Made by a program: the position numbers and the translations under genes. From NCBI GenBank assembly GCA_032164245.1, contig JAVMKO010000006.1:39520319-39584318 (forward strand): 64,000 bases of DNA. The letters run 5' to 3'. This document shows, piece by piece, positions 49,196 to 61,300 of this stretch (its first letter is position 1; every line of letters begins with the position of its first letter). The notes under the pieces were generated by a model. It was not told the origin of the DNA. It searched no databases and worked only from the letters and a program-made list of their open reading frames with translations. This DNA is from Sternotherus odoratus (taxonomy: Eukaryota > Chordata > Testudines > Kinosternidae).

Positions 49196-49736
49196 ACCCC
49201 CCATCCTCTTTTTTGGTTGGCACAGCTCTTCTAAACTACAGTATAGGAGTGGGTGGATCTCTGTAAACAGACTACCTCTTCTCTCTCCCAGGGGTCGCCA
49301 CAAATACAGCTACACTTATTACTTTAAAAAAAAAGGCTCTCCAACTACACCAAACGCCTTTGATCTTGCTAGGATTTTTTAAGATGTATTCTTGACATAT
49401 ATCCAGCCTCTGTCTCTGAAGCAGTATTATCTAACCCAAGGAATCAAAAATTATTAGAGAGGTTCCTAAAAAGCCAAGATTGGTTTAAAAAAAAATCTTA
49501 CATTTAAAAAAATAATATATGGGTTCTTCGTATTTGCTTTTTGGCTTTTTTTTTTTTTGTATGTTTGAAACTTTAGAGTTCACAATCTCAAGCTTTTACT
49601 CCATAATCATAAGGGCTAGAAACTTTTTCAGAATGAAAGTTGAGATTCTTATGTAAACCCCTGACTCCAAGATCTCTGGCTTTAAGAAAAGCCAATCTTG
49701 CAAAACTCATGATAAAAATCACAAGAAATAGTAAAG

Positions 49737-49793
49737 AATCAGAGAGGTAGCCATGTTAGTCTGGAATAGCAGAGGTAACAAAGTCCTGTGGCA
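49737..49793 (-). mobile_element. Penelope-like element extreme 3' end
   Basis: GAGAGGTAGCCATGTTAGTC then AAAGTCCTGTGGCACCTTAA is the reverse of the tail seen at 63,265-63,335 (AAGGTGCCACAAGTACTCCT ... AACACGGCTGC). It runs directly into the palindrome. Confidence 0.7.
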
Positions 49794-49931
49794 CCTTAAA
49801 GACTAACTATAAAGCTTTGAAGCATAAGCTTTCGTGGGCTAATACCCACTTCGTCGGATGCAAGCATCCGACGAAGTGGGTATTAGCCCACGAAAGCTTA
49901 TGCTTCAAAGCTTTATAGTTAGTCTTTAAGG
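49794..49931. repeat. Perfect palindrome with 68-bp arms, made of Penelope tail sequence
   Basis: The arm 49794-49861 (starting CCTTAAAGACTAACTATAAA) is the exact reverse complement of 49864-49931, separated only by AA at 49862-49863. I checked the arms base by base and found no mismatch. The arms contain the AAGCTTTCGTGGGCTAATAC tail motif. Confidence 0.97.
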
Positions 49932-50339
49932 AAGAAATAGTAAGGTGACATTTTATTCTGCTAAAGGAATAACAGACTTAACATAACCTGTAGTGTCCAG
50001 AAGAGGGCTGGGCAGTACAGGACATACATTTCGGGTGGAAAATCCAAGACTGGAGAAGTGCAGTTAGACAACACCCTGTAGGATAACCAAGGCTGCAGTT
50101 ACACAAACACATTCAGGGTGTGGCTTGCATGCTGGAAGGCTGTTTGTGAGTGGCCCAGGTGGGAGCTACTTCATTTGGTAAGAGGCCCATCAACTTTCTT
50201 ATACCGCAAAACTTGACAGTGAATTTTTCTTCAGATCTTTCCACAAAAATTAATATTGCATTTCCATCTGACTTTCTTGTATACAGATGGTAGATCGAAA
50301 AAACAGGATTCACAACTGTCAAATAGTTAATAAACAATG

Positions 50340-50899
50340 ATAATGGTTAACAACACTTTTTCTGTAATTTATACCACTTTTATTTCTTCTAATTAACTCA
50401 AGTTTCTATGAAAGAGGCTATGCAAAATTCAACTGTGTCATTATTGCCCACGGTGAAGTCCCTAATATGATCAATTTTTATTTAAAAAACAAACTATTAT
50501 TTTACTAACAAAGAATTCAAGATTTTACATCTTTGGAAATTTGGAAGCTAAAATTTATTAGGAGAATCTATGGACCATCCTAGTGCTTAATCCCCTCATC
50601 ACCTCATCCCAATAAAATCTTAGTAAATGGTGCTTCAACAAATCTCTTATTTACTACAAGGCAAAATGAACTCTGATCAGCAAAGATGCAAGTAAGGGGC
50701 AAATTCATCTCTGCTGTACACCATTTACTTGGATGGAGTTCAAGCAGGTATGAATTTTGTGACCTATGTTTACTGAACATTTAGTCAGCTGCAGGATTCA
50801 TATTTGGTGTATTAATCCCATGACTGTACATGATGCTGCACTCTGCCTGTTAGCGACAGTGGCAAACAATTGTAGTTTTTGTTTGTAAAACTGCATTTT
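50340..50899 (-). promoter_or_regulatory. PRORP: PRORP 3' UTR (approximate)
   Basis: AT-rich sequence after the PRORP stop. AATAAA-type hexamers occur on the gene strand, for example around 50,376-50,382 and 50,470-50,480. Which one is used cannot be decided from sequence alone. Confidence 0.4.
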
Positions 50900-51028
50900 T
50901 TATTTCCGTTGAAGGCAAAGCCATTTTGTTGGCACTTCACAGGAATATCTTTCCACCAGCTCTTCATCATAGGGAATATGCCAAGTGTCACCCGTAGTCT
51001 GTACCACTGTGTCATAAGTGAGAATAGG
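50900..51028 (-). CDS. PRORP: PRORP last coding exon
   Basis: The acceptor CTCACAG precedes [35 protein letters not shown] and WLCLQRK, then TAA at 50902-50900. The [11 protein letters not shown] block and the Cys and His of this exon match the part of PRORP that helps form the zinc-binding central domain. The end is one residue shorter than human as I recall it. Confidence 0.95.
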   Translation of the reverse strand, partial: PILTYDTVVQTTGDTWHIPYDEELVERYSCEVPTKWLCLQRK

Positions 51029-54000
51029 CTGTGAGTAAAGACAAGAAGAAAATGTTATATTGAGTTAGTTCAATGGAAAAAAAATAGAAATGTTGTAATG
51101 ACTAGCAAACTTCCTGCCCTTTCTCAGGAATATCTGTGGAAAGCTGTTGGATGGTTTTGCAGAACAGCAAACACAAAAAGCAGAGCATGTTAAAGTAAAT
51201 AGATAGGCAGTCTGACTGCAAGCAACATTGGATATTTCTGTTTGTAAACCTTGCACCCAACCCATGTAAGACATGTATAAATCCCAGTTAATATAAATTA
51301 ATATAAATATACAAAATGTTAACGGAGTCTTAGTATTTTTCTCTAACTACATTCTGTTGAACTCAAAAAGCACCACCACAGGAATCTTGTTGACTTCAAG
51401 ATTTCTGCTGTTTCCTTGATCTTTCACATTGTACCACGACTCATTTTCTCAATATTTTTTCCCTTTCACAGAATCCATGTCAAATGCTGCCAACCCCTGA
51501 GGTAGAGAATCCACCAATTTCCTTACTAGTTTGTTCCAATGGTTAATCAACCCTAACTGTTTAAAAATATGTGCCTTATTTCTAAGCTGAATTGTCCAGT
51601 TTTAACTTTAGTCCTTGGTTCTTATTATACCTTTCTCTGTTAGATTAAAGAACACTTTAGTAGTCAGTATTTTCTGCTGTGAAGCTATTTACATATTGTA
51701 ATCAAGTCACCCCTCAATCGTCTTTTGATAAATTAAACAGATTAATCTTTTTAATTCTCTCAATGAGAGTCATTTTCTCCAGATCTTTAATTGGTTTGAT
51801 CGCTCTTTACTGCATTGTCACAAATTTTTCAACATTCTTTTTAAACTGTAGACACCATAATTGTATGCAATATTCTATTATTGGTCTCACAAATGAAACA
51901 GCAAGTGACTTCCTCCACTCAAAAATACACACACTATGCTCACAAGGATGTCACTCCTTTAACTGTATACTGATTGCATACCTGAGTAATATAATGTCTC
52001 TCTTTACTGCACCAACACTTATCTGTGAACCTACCTGTTTAGAACATTGTTGCACTGAATACCTGTTTAAGATTAGCAGCCGTGTTATTCTGTATCCGTA
52101 AAGAAAATAAGGAATACTTGTGGCACCTTAGAGACTAACCAATTTATTTCAGCATAAGCTTTCGTGGGCTATAGCCCACTTCATCGGATGCATAAAATGG
52201 AACACACAGAAGTAAGATGCATTTATATACACAGAAAGCATAAAAAATTGGAAATTACCATACCAATTCTAAGAGGCTGATTAATTTGGATGAGCCTTAT
52301 CAGCAGGAGAAAAAAACCTTTTGTAGTGATAATCAAGTTGACCTGTGTCTGACAGTTGATAAGAAAGTGTGAAGGAAACTTTACTAGGAAAGAAGGGCTG
52401 GTCTTCACTAGGGGGGAGATCCGCTGTAGATAAGCAAATTCAGCTACGTTAATAACGTAGCTGAGTTTGGCGTATCTACAGCTGACTTACATGCCGCCCT
52501 CACGGCGGCGGCAGTGCGCTCCCCCATCGACTCCAGCTTGCACATTTTGGAGTTCCAGAGTCGACAGGGGCGCTGCTGGCAATCAATTTATCACGTCTTG
52601 ATGAAATGCGATAAATCGATCGCCAAAAGATCGATCCCTCCCCGCTTTAGTGAAGACAAGCCCATAGATTCAATTAGTGTAATGACTAAGCCATTCACAG
52701 TCCTTGTTTAACCCTTGTTTCCAATTTGTATCTGACAGGAGATAAGAACTATTGAAGGTAAATTAACTAGGGAAATGCAATCAATATTAATGTAATGAGA
52801 AAACCATTCACAATCCCTGTTTAACACTGGTTTATAGTGTCCAATTTGAAAATTAATTCCAGTTTAGCAGCTTCTTATTGGAGTCTGTTTTTGAATTTTT
52901 TTAAAAGTTATTTGAAGTTATTTTAAAGTTTTTGAAGTTATTTTAAAATTGTCACCTTCAAGTCTGTTATTGAGTTACCAGGGAGGCTGAATGTTCTCCT
53001 ACTGGTTTTTGAATGTTATGATTCCTGATGTCAGATTTGTGTCCATTTATTCTTTTGTGTGGCGACTGTCCGGTTTGGCCAATGTACATGGCGGAGGGGC
53101 ATTGCTGGCACATAATGGCATATATCACATTGGTAGATGTGCAGGTGAATGAGCCTCTGATGGAATGGCTGATGTGATTAGGTCCTATGATGGTGTCAAT
53201 TGAATGGATATCTGGACAGAGTTGGCATCAGGCTTTGTTGCAAGGATAGGCTCCTGGGTTAGTGTTTTTGTTGTGTGGTGTGTGGTTGCTGGTGATCTGT
53301 GAAATCTGTATTTGTATTTGTACCTGTATTTGTCTGTAAACGCGTCTTTAAAATGAATTAAAAATGCATCCTACTTTAAGATTAAAAATATGCACTTTAC
53401 AGAAGAATTGAAGAGGAGAAAGATCTATTTTCATGCTTTTAACAGATGCAAGAAAATGCAGAATTTGGAAGCAGGATATGAACTGCTCTAAGGGTATGTC
53501 TACACTGCAGTGTAAGCCCAGTCTTGAGCCCAACTCAAGCCAAATCCACCTTGCATCTATACTGCAAGTGCACTAACCCAGGGCTCAGACCCAGGGTCCC
53601 AGGACCCTGAAGGGCTGGAGGGTTCAAGCTTGAGGTGAGTTGCGAACCAGGATCCAAGCCCTGTTGCTTTGCAGTGTAGACACCATTTGACCCAGCTCTC
53701 GGGAGTCAGCTGAAAGTATCCCACAATTCCATAGGACAACCTCCTTAGCCCATTCTATCCCAAGAATTTTCAATCCACTCTATTGAAAATGTAACCCACC
53801 CCCTCCTTTGCAAATGGCAGCAGCTGAGGTCACCATTCATCCATTCTCTTCTGATCCATTGGTCTTCAAGCGCCCTATCAGAGAGCCTCCTAGATTTGCA
53901 ACGGAGAGCAAATTGATCAAGACTTTTGCGAAATGAGCTGCTTCTTGGCAATGTGCAGGGCGGGCAGTAAAGTTTCCCCACAGTACACCATGGTCCTAGA

Positions 54001-57000
54001 CCTAGAATGGGGACATTTCAGGGGTGGGAGGCGCTAGGGATTCTGGGATACAGTTTACTTTACTAGGGTTGACTGTAATATGGACACCAGAGACCTATGT
54101 TTGATCACAGGTTAGAAGTCTTAACAATAGGTTAACATACAATGCAGACACTCAAGCCCATGAGTCCCTAATACGGGTCAGCTGACTCGAGTCCCGCTAA
54201 CGGTGCACTTACATTGCAGTGTAGACATACCCTCTGGGTAAAATTTTCAAGTATGTCTTCCTATGACATATTTCACCCAAAAGATCTGTAAAGGCAAACA
54301 AGTAACTGTGCAGGTAAACAGATGTTTATGCACTTGAAGCGTCACTTTCTTGTCTATTAATCGGTCCTCTTGCCTACAATGCCAAATCACACATTTTGTG
54401 AGCAAACGTGCTATTGGAGAGTGAAACTGGAGTTTTGAGCACACTGCCTCTTATGTGCTCATCCATACCAATTCTCCCCTTTGGCCTCAATAGGAATTTT
54501 TTCTACAGTTTTTTATTAGTTGTGGCTCACATTTTATGCATTTAATGAATATGTTCTGTATGTTTTCTGAAGCGAGCAAAGAACTTACCTGAAATTGTAT
54601 TCTCTTTCCTGGCCAGTAGTGGGAAAGCACCATTTGGTGTCCACGCTGCCACTTAAAGAACAGATGTCGAGTAAAATTGTCAGGAAGACAAGCCTTGTGA
54701 TCTCGCAGGAGGTCTCTAGTAAGAAACTTACAATGATTGCCTGAGTGAAGAGTGGCATATAATAGGAAGGGGTCATCTTCTGACCTAAGTAAAGCACAAA
54801 GAGTAAAGACAGATGTTCTCATGGGCACTAAAAGGATGCAGGAAATGAATCAAGCATTCTGCTGAATTTTATTCATCATCATTAATGCAAATTCCCACCA
54901 CCACTAAGCTCTCTGTTAAAACAAGGACCTTTTCCTGTTTACCACAAAGTATCCAAATGTTTGGAAAGTAATTAAAATGTAGCTGCCTAGTAAAAAGAAG
55001 GTTTTCCCTTCCCACTACAACACAGCAAGTAACAAACTGGCAACTTGACATGTGATTTAACAATAAATTGCTACAGTGAACAGAAGCACTAACATTCAGA
55101 TTGTGTCTTCAGGGGCCCCACACTCTAGCACAAAAGTTTACTGCCTCCATACAGATAAATAATTTCATGTGAGCATCTGATAAAGTCTCTGGTGTCATGC
55201 ATAACACAGTGTAACTCTGTGATTTATACACTTGTGGATGGGTTCATTCCCAAGAAACACTACGATTTTTTCTTAGAATATACTTGACTTCATCTTCATT
55301 GAAAAGAAACAGATATGGGGTGGGGAGGGGATATTATTTTTGGTTAAACTTTTTATCCCTCCCTGAGAAAAGCTCCATTACAGAACAACAGCTCTGCTAT
55401 TCTACAGTACTTTCCATCTGAGGATCTAGAAATAGGTAAGTCAGAAGAAATGCTGCACATTTATTATAGGTGGAGCCAGCAGGTGGGTCTGTAGTTAACA
55501 CCTTGCATTACAAGATTCTGTTTTCAGTTCCTTACAACTTTGCCAAACCTTAACCATTCAGGCTGAAATTTTCCATGCTGGGTTTCTGCTCAGGCTGGAT
55601 AGTGTATTTATTTATTTATTTATTACATTTCAGCAAAATTGGTTTATCTGCTTCTGAGAAGATTAAGAAAAAATGCAGTTTTGCCGACGTTAAAAATTAT
55701 TACAACCATTTTGCTGAGAAGCTCTCTAGCACCTCAAAACTGGAGCAGGGACTTAAATTTCAGCATGGTAGAGGGGGGAATCTTTGTGCCAGGGATGTGC
55801 CTTATCCTGTTCCCATGAAAAACAAACCCACTTTGCCAAGTTATGAGCTTCTGAAAAATCTTAGTTCACACATGCTCAGTAGAAACTTGTCAGAGTTTGG
55901 CAGATAAAGTCTCTGTAGATTCCATCTACAGTAGGCATGCTCAATCCCATGGCTGCAGGGGCTAAGCATGGTTTTCCATGAAATTGCTCCTCCTGGCTGT
56001 CGGGGGCTGCTGTTGTGCTGGGTATGGGAACTTGGAGCAGAGATACTGTGGGTCCTATGCTCTCAATGCTCCCTCTACTGGCACCCAGGCAGCATGAAAG
56101 AAGCAGCAGTCTGACTCAAATGCAGAGGAAACGAGCCAGACCTGAAGAGGGGGTGAAGGAGATGGCAGAGGGAGTGACTGGGACAAGGAGACTAAGGGAA
56201 GATTGGGTCTGGCTGAGCAAGGAGACTGGAAGCTAGGTTGGTGATCCACAGATTATATCTAAGATTTCCAAAGGGGTCCGTACCTCTATTCAACATTTTT
56301 TTAGGGATCCACAAATGAAAAAGATTGAAACCACTGACATTCAGGAACTCCTCACTTAAAGTTGTCTCAGTTAACGTTGTTTCGTTAATACGTTGCTGAT
56401 CAATTAGGTAACATGCTCGTTTAAAGTTGTGCAATGCTCCCTTCTAACATAGTTTGGCAGAGCAGCCCATTGCAGCTAGCTGGTGTGTGGTTGGAACCAG
56501 GGTGGACCAGCAGCCCCCCTATCAGCTCCTTGCTGCCCTAAGTTCCTTGCGCAGCAGCCGCCCAGCAGGCTATCAATTGCCGGCAGTTCAGCTGTCCCTC
56601 CCCTCACTGCCATGTGCTGCTCCTGCCCTCTGTCTTGGAGCTGCTCCCCGAGACTCCTGCTTGCTGTGCGGGGATGTGTGTAAAGAGAGGGGTTAATGTC
56701 AGGGTGTCCCCCTCCCACCTGCTCCTGCATCCCGCTTACCCCATCTTCCATAGAGCAGGGGGGACACACGAGGGAGAGAGCTGGCTGGCAGCAGCTGGTT
56801 TCTGCAAGCTGATCTAATTAACAAGGCAGTGTACTTAAGAGTCGGCATACTTAAAGGGGAATCTCTCTCTCTCTCACACACACACACAGGGTTTGTGTCT
56901 CTGTCTCCCCTCCCTCCTTTCCTGCTGCCTTGTAGAGTGTGAGAGTTAACCCTTGAGGGCTCAGCCAATTGCTAGTTCATTTAGCAGTAAAGTATTCCCT

Positions 57001-57976
57001 GGGAAATATCCCACCCTTTCACTCCTCCACCTCAACCAAGCTTCACCATCATCATCACTGTGTACCAGTATTAAATTGTTTGTTTAGAACTTATATTGCG
57101 TATGTGTATTTTTTATATATATGTCTTTTGTCTGTTGACAAAAATTTCCTTGGAACCTAAACCCCTCATTTACATTAATTCTTATGGGCAAATTGGATTC
57201 ACTTAACGTTGTTTTGCTTAAAGTCACGTTTTTCAGGAACATAAGGACAACGTTAAGAGAGGACTTCCTATACTATCAGTTAATCTGTTAGCGCAATTGG
57301 CAGAGGTCCACCTGTGAATCTAAGGTTCCTACTCACTCACATGGCTGGCCCAAATCAACTGACTTGGGCTCACAGCACTCTGACTGTTTGGCTCTAAAAT
57401 TGCTGTGTAGACATTCAGGCTCAGGCTGGAGTCTGAGCTTTGGGACTCCATGAGGGGTGAGGGACCCAGGGCCTGGGCTCCAGCCTGAACTGATATATCT
57501 AAACAGCAATTTTTTGCCCCACACTCTGAGTCGGCTGACCCGGGTCAGCTGCGGGTCTTTTATTTCAATAGACATACCCTGAGAGCTCAGTATTTTAGCA
57601 CAATTTTTAATCTGTTTTCTCTGTCCGCTTAGACGATAAACTCCATGGAGCAAGGAATATATTGTTCTCTTTTGCATGTATAGGGCTGAGCACTGTCATT
57701 GCTTAATAATAAATATTTGTTGTCATTGTAGTAAGTCACAAAATTAGTTGGTTTAAGTAATTAAAAATAAAAATGATTCTAGTTTTGACCTCCAGTAAAT
57801 TGAGTCATCTTCTTCTTCAATACTTACACATTTTCAGCAAAGAAGAAGTCTGCTTTCTTCTGCATAGCAGCCACCATGTGTCTTTTCCAATTCTGAGATC
57901 CAGTCAGCATGTGTTTGCGGCCCAGCACAAGCAACCGCAGATTCTGCTGTGCCAGGTGGAAGACAACATCAAGTAG
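50900..57976 (-). CDS. PRORP: PRORP (MRPP3), mitochondrial protein-only RNase P, last three coding exons (partial)
   Basis: Nuclease subunit of the mitochondrial RNase P complex (with TRMT10C/MRPP1 and HSD17B10/MRPP2), which removes 5' leaders from mitochondrial tRNA precursors. Visible exons are 57976-57828, 54784-54589 and 51028-50900. They join in frame to 157 residues, about human residues 426-582. The middle exon carries [17 protein letters not shown] and [15 protein letters not shown]. Its Asp pair and the later Asp of TRD are spaced exactly like human D478, D479 and D499, three of the four metal-binding residues of the NYN domain. The fourth (human D409) should be 17 residues before the first visible exon. 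I found no further exon between 58,000 and 64,000, so the upstream intron must extend past the window. PSMA6 follows about 3.7 kb downstream on the same strand, as in human. Confidence 0.95.
51480..52072 (-). mobile_element. Old CR1 LINE fragment (PRORP intron)
   Basis: Order of landmarks: GTTCCAATGGTTAATCAACC, TATTTACATATTGTAATCAA, GTCACCCCTCAATCGTCTTT, then the TTTAAACTGTAGACACCATA and GGTCTCACAAATGAAACAGC segments. This parallels CR1 tails in minus orientation. No coding frame remains. Confidence 0.6.
52073..53310 (-). mobile_element. Penelope-like element, 3' region with GIY-YIG remnant, split by a MITE (PRORP intron)
   Basis: Minus-oriented. The tail (ATAAGCTTTCGTGGGCTATA) is at 52,155-52,175. 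Reading the minus strand from 53,150 back to 52,990 gives [37 protein letters not shown] and NIQKPVGEH, the shape of a GIY-YIG endonuclease as found at the C-terminus of Penelope-like elements. Stops follow. Within it, about 120 bp is tandemly duplicated (52,345-52,394 plus 52,664-52,733, and 52,734-52,860), and the first unit is interrupted by the MITE at 52,395-52,663. Confidence 0.8.
52395..52663. mobile_element. MITE with GGGCTKGTCTTCACTA ends, inserted in the Penelope element
   Basis: The left end GGGCTGGTCTTCACTAGGGG and right end TTTAGTGAAGACAAGCCC are inverted repeats. The interior contains the palindrome TACGTTAATAACGTA and the CGATCGCC motif. The target duplication is not clear. This is the reference copy for the MITE in the PSMA6 promoter. 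Confidence 0.88.
53492..54233. mobile_element. MITE-like element with GGGTATGTCTACACTGCAGTGT ends (PRORP intron)
   Basis: The left end GGTATGTCTACACTGCAGTG and right end CATTGCAGTGTAGACATACC are inverted repeats of more than 20 bp. The interior repeats TCAGCTGACTC/GAGTC-type words. Elements of this look are common in turtles and crocodilians. No transposase frame. Confidence 0.88.
54589..54784 (-). CDS. PRORP: PRORP coding exon, penultimate (catalytic aspartates)
   Basis: The acceptor is TACTTAG. G completes the split Val codon, then [50 protein letters not shown] and [15 protein letters not shown] follow, ending on a full codon with donor GTAAGTT. The adjacent Asp pair and the Asp of TRD are the catalytic residues. 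All are intact, so the enzyme should be active. Confidence 0.95.
54785..56342. other. PRORP intron, no recognised element
   Basis: Mostly unique-looking. An (ATTT)n stretch is at about 55,605-55,625. A 110-codon frame at 55,575-55,907 shows no motif. Confidence 0.4.
56343..57269. mobile_element. Tigger/pogo-like element with CACTTAA(A/C)GTTGT subterminal repeats (PRORP intron)
   Basis: The left AGGAACTCCTCACTTAAAGT and right CGTTAAGAGAGGACTTCCT are inverted repeats, and the related CACTTAACGTTG and CGTTAATACGTTG words recur near both ends. The core is GC-rich with a (CT)n(CA)n tract at about 56,862-56,888. No transposase frame. Confidence 0.78.
57355..57590. mobile_element. MITE of the GTAGACATTCAGGCTC group (PRORP intron)
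   Basis: GGCCCAAATCAACTGACTTG, GCTGTGTAGACATTCAGG and AATAGACATACCCTGAG-like ends, with GGGTCAGCTG words shared with 53,492-54,233. Followed at about 57,595-57,730 by a MIR/L2-type tail ending TAATAATAAATATTTGTTG. Confidence 0.6.
57828..57976 (-). CDS. PRORP: PRORP coding exon, antepenultimate
   Basis: The acceptor CCTGCAG precedes a phase-0 start: [49 protein letters not shown], plus GT of a split Val codon. The donor is GTAAGTA. The [12 protein letters not shown] block is the recognisable PRORP NYN-domain motif. Confidence 0.95.
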
Positions 57977-58103
57977 CTGCAGGAAATAAAGAAAAGCACA
58001 GACTGTTTTAAAAAACAAGAATGTTTTAAAAAACAAGAATGACAGGAAATACATTTTCTTCTCTCTGTCTTTAATCAAGGGACTCCTATCATTTCCTGGA
58101 TAA

Positions 58104-58280
58104 GCGACAAAGAGTCTTGTAGCACCTTACAAACTAACATGTTTTGGATCGTAAGCTTTTGTGGCCTAAGCCCTACGTCATCAGATTCATTCACGAATTG
58201 ATGAAGTGAGTCTTAGCCTGCGAAAGCTTATGATCCAAAACATCTGTTCGTCTATAAGGTGCTACTAGACTCTCTGTCGC
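58104..58280. repeat. Inverted-repeat hairpin made of Penelope tail sequence (PRORP intron)
   Basis: The left arm GCGACAAAGAGTCTTGTAGC ... GGATCGTAAGCTTTTGTGGC is mirrored by the right arm GCGAAAGCTTATGATCC ... GCTACTAGACTCTCTGTCGC. Arms are about 80 bp with several mismatches, and the loop is near 58,185-58,197. The right side continues as the normal element end (TTTTGCAGATCCAGACTAAC, ATGGCTACCCCTCTGATACT). Confidence 0.85.
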
Positions 58281-58325
58281 TTTTGCAGATCCAGACTAAC
58301 ATGGCTACCCCTCTGATACTAGATT

Positions 58326-61300
58326 TCCTGGACAGTCTCCAAAGAATCTTTCCTAGGGTCAGCAGTAGGTAGGAGATTCTCATTTTTAGGTATAAAAAAA
58401 TTAACTAACCTATTAAAAAGTGTTAATTATCAAACACATACACAAAAAATAAAATGTACTGTTATTAACCGCTTTTACAATATTATTGTAATTAATACAT
58501 GGGAATTGATGCATAGCTCCCTGGACAGGTCAACAGGTAAGAGTCAAATGGAAGATTTGAATCACCTTGAGATTCTCACACTGGGACTGATGCAAAGGTG
58601 AAGCCCTTGAGCTTAGTCAAGGAAGTGAGAAAGGCTTGATTGTTTAGCCTGTGCTTCTCCAGTAGCACCACCTACTGTGGTGGTTGCAAAAGTATAACTG
58701 TTCATTACAGCTCTATAAAGAGGAAGACAGACTATAAAAGTATGAAAGCATCATTAAGACCAGTATCGACCAATGCATGAATTAATATTCCAGGGTGGTA
58801 AAAGTCATCACTATGCCAGATTCTCCACTGAGGGACCGTACAACAAAAATGTATGTTAGAACCTCACCTGTGCCATTCTAACTTGTGCTGGGGCCAGGTC
58901 CCTGAGGATCAGGGAGCCACAACTGGCTCCCTGTGGTTTTCCCTCTCCACTGCACTCAGACAGGGTAGAGAACCTAACCCTGTAAGTACACTCAACACAC
59001 ATATGGATTGACTGCAAATTAAAAGTATTACCATATTGCCCAAAAAAGGAGGAAAATTAGTTTCTGAGATTGCAGCACATTGCCTGGGGACTATACACAC
59101 AAATGCTTTAGGAAAAAGAGCTTCTTCATTGTTTATTGCTATTGTCTCCAATAGTCTGTCAGTATTTTTTCCTCTATCACTGCTGACTCCCTAGCCCTCT
59201 CCCCTGCCCCTCTTCACCTCCTGTTTCTTCTCCCACCCTCTCCTCCTCTTTGTGACTGTCTTCAACAGGCTCCTAATAACACAATAGAGTTCAAATAATT
59301 TAAAAGTTCAATTATATTTTCTCACTATTTATGTTGTTTACTTTTTGCATATTTCAACTGTACAGGGATGATTGATTGGTCCATTTCAGGTTTTTATGGT
59401 CACTTTCACTCACGGGTTTCTCCAGTGCAGACCAGGCCCTACAATGTTTGGGATGCAAACACTTACGGAGAATATGTTTGGTTTCTTAAAACTGTTTCCA
59501 CATAAATGAAAAATCTAATGGAAATATTTTTCTTGCTTTTCTAAAAATTGATTGTTACAACATGCAGGGCCAGATCCTAAGCTGCTGTAAGTCAATGCTA
59601 CTCCAATGTACTGATTTACACTACTTGAGATTCTTAAATTTTAGGCCAAAAGTTTAAAAGGAAGACAGAACTCTTCTTTTTGCCATTTACATCATTTCCA
59701 CTCCAATGCCTATTTACCATAATCCACCTTACTAAACAGTTCACACAGCCTTTTAATTATGCCCCAAAAGCTTTTTTTGAATTCTTCAGGGCAAGGCTAT
59801 ATTGCACTAAGAAAACATTGTGTTCAAAGTATTTCCACAGTAGAAATAACTGCACGCAATGGCTTTCAGGAAATGAAATCTGACTTTGGGTAAAGCCTCA
59901 CAGAGTGGGCTGAGAATGGCAGAGAGATTTTCTGAGTAATCCTAGACAGAAAATTTTCCATTTTTGATAGAGCTACAGTAGCAACTCTATAGTTGATATA
60001 ACTAACTTATTCTTAAAAGTGACCTGAAGAGAAAAGTGAAATAGACTTGTGCTTTCTTTTGTCCTCCCCCCCCCCCCTTTTTTTTAAATGTACAAGATGA
60101 CTGAAAGATTTGGGTGTGGAGTTGCTGAATTTTTCCCCCTGGCTTATTTTTTGCTTTATACTATCAAATTTTAGGTTTGGTCCACACACAAGTTGCCACC
60201 CAAATAACTAAACTGGTTTTAATTAACATTTTCTAATATTTTTTTTCTAAAGTTTTTGTATGAACATTCTTATTTTGATTTAGCGTAAGTCAATTCTCAC
60301 TTAAACTTAGGCCTGCTCTACCAGTTAAAATAAAATTTTAAACTGATTGAGTTATAGCAGACACACAACAGTTTAAACCTAAGTATGTTAATTAAGCTTG
60401 CATGTATAAAATTTAGAGTATTTAAAAGTAAATTTAACTTTTACTCTGAAAAAGTTTGTTTGTAGAACAGCCCTTGGTCAATGAGAAACAGGTTAAACTA
60501 AACTCAGAAAAGGCATTCAAAGTGAAATAAGTGCATCTACATAGGCATTTGCACCATTTTAACTTGTGCAGACAACCCCTTACACAGTCTGAATAAAAAA
60601 CTTCTCCTTGTACTTATCCAGGGTTCACCCTGCTTGGTTCTCTACTCATTCACATAGTCTTTCTGAAAAAACAAGACCAGACTTTTAATGAAAAAATCAT
60701 TTAATTTTTTTTCTCCATTAAACCCCTTCACCATCTCTCCCTGCCAAAAAAATCCCCAAACCCAAACACCCAACTTTCAGGTCTTCTTTGTACACCATAA
60801 GGAGCAAAAGACCATTTAAAAAATCCTTTGTAGGTCACATTTAGCTTCTACTGTTCTCTGGAGTTTCCCCTGTAAATTGAAGCATCTTGACCGATTGATG
60901 ATCATCTTTGTTTCCGACCCCAACATGAAACTACAAAGGTGTTGGCATGTATCTGGTACAGAAGAGGGGTGTCTACAGTTTTTTGTCTCCCTGCTTAATA
61001 GTAAAAGGAATACTTGGCATATGTTTTTGTCTCTCTTTGTAAAAAAACCCAATACTGAGGTTTTTCTCAGTTTACTCCACCTCTCTACCTCACACAAAGT
61101 CTTTACTCTGCCTCTGTTGAGATGTTATATGAGGAAAGACCAAGATTTGATGCAGTATTTTGGGATTATGATAAACTAATTTGTTGGGCTCTAGGGTCTT
61201 GTGTTATTTGTAGATTTGATGCTGAACACTGCATAATCTAGCCACTGTACAAAATTTAATATTTTAAAATATAAACACATGTACAACTTTCAAAGAGTGT

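Noticed and set aside
60816..61097. Candidate upstream PRORP exon on the minus strand
   Set aside because: The translation lacks the expected NYN-domain Asp context and has no convincing acceptor and donor pair in frame.
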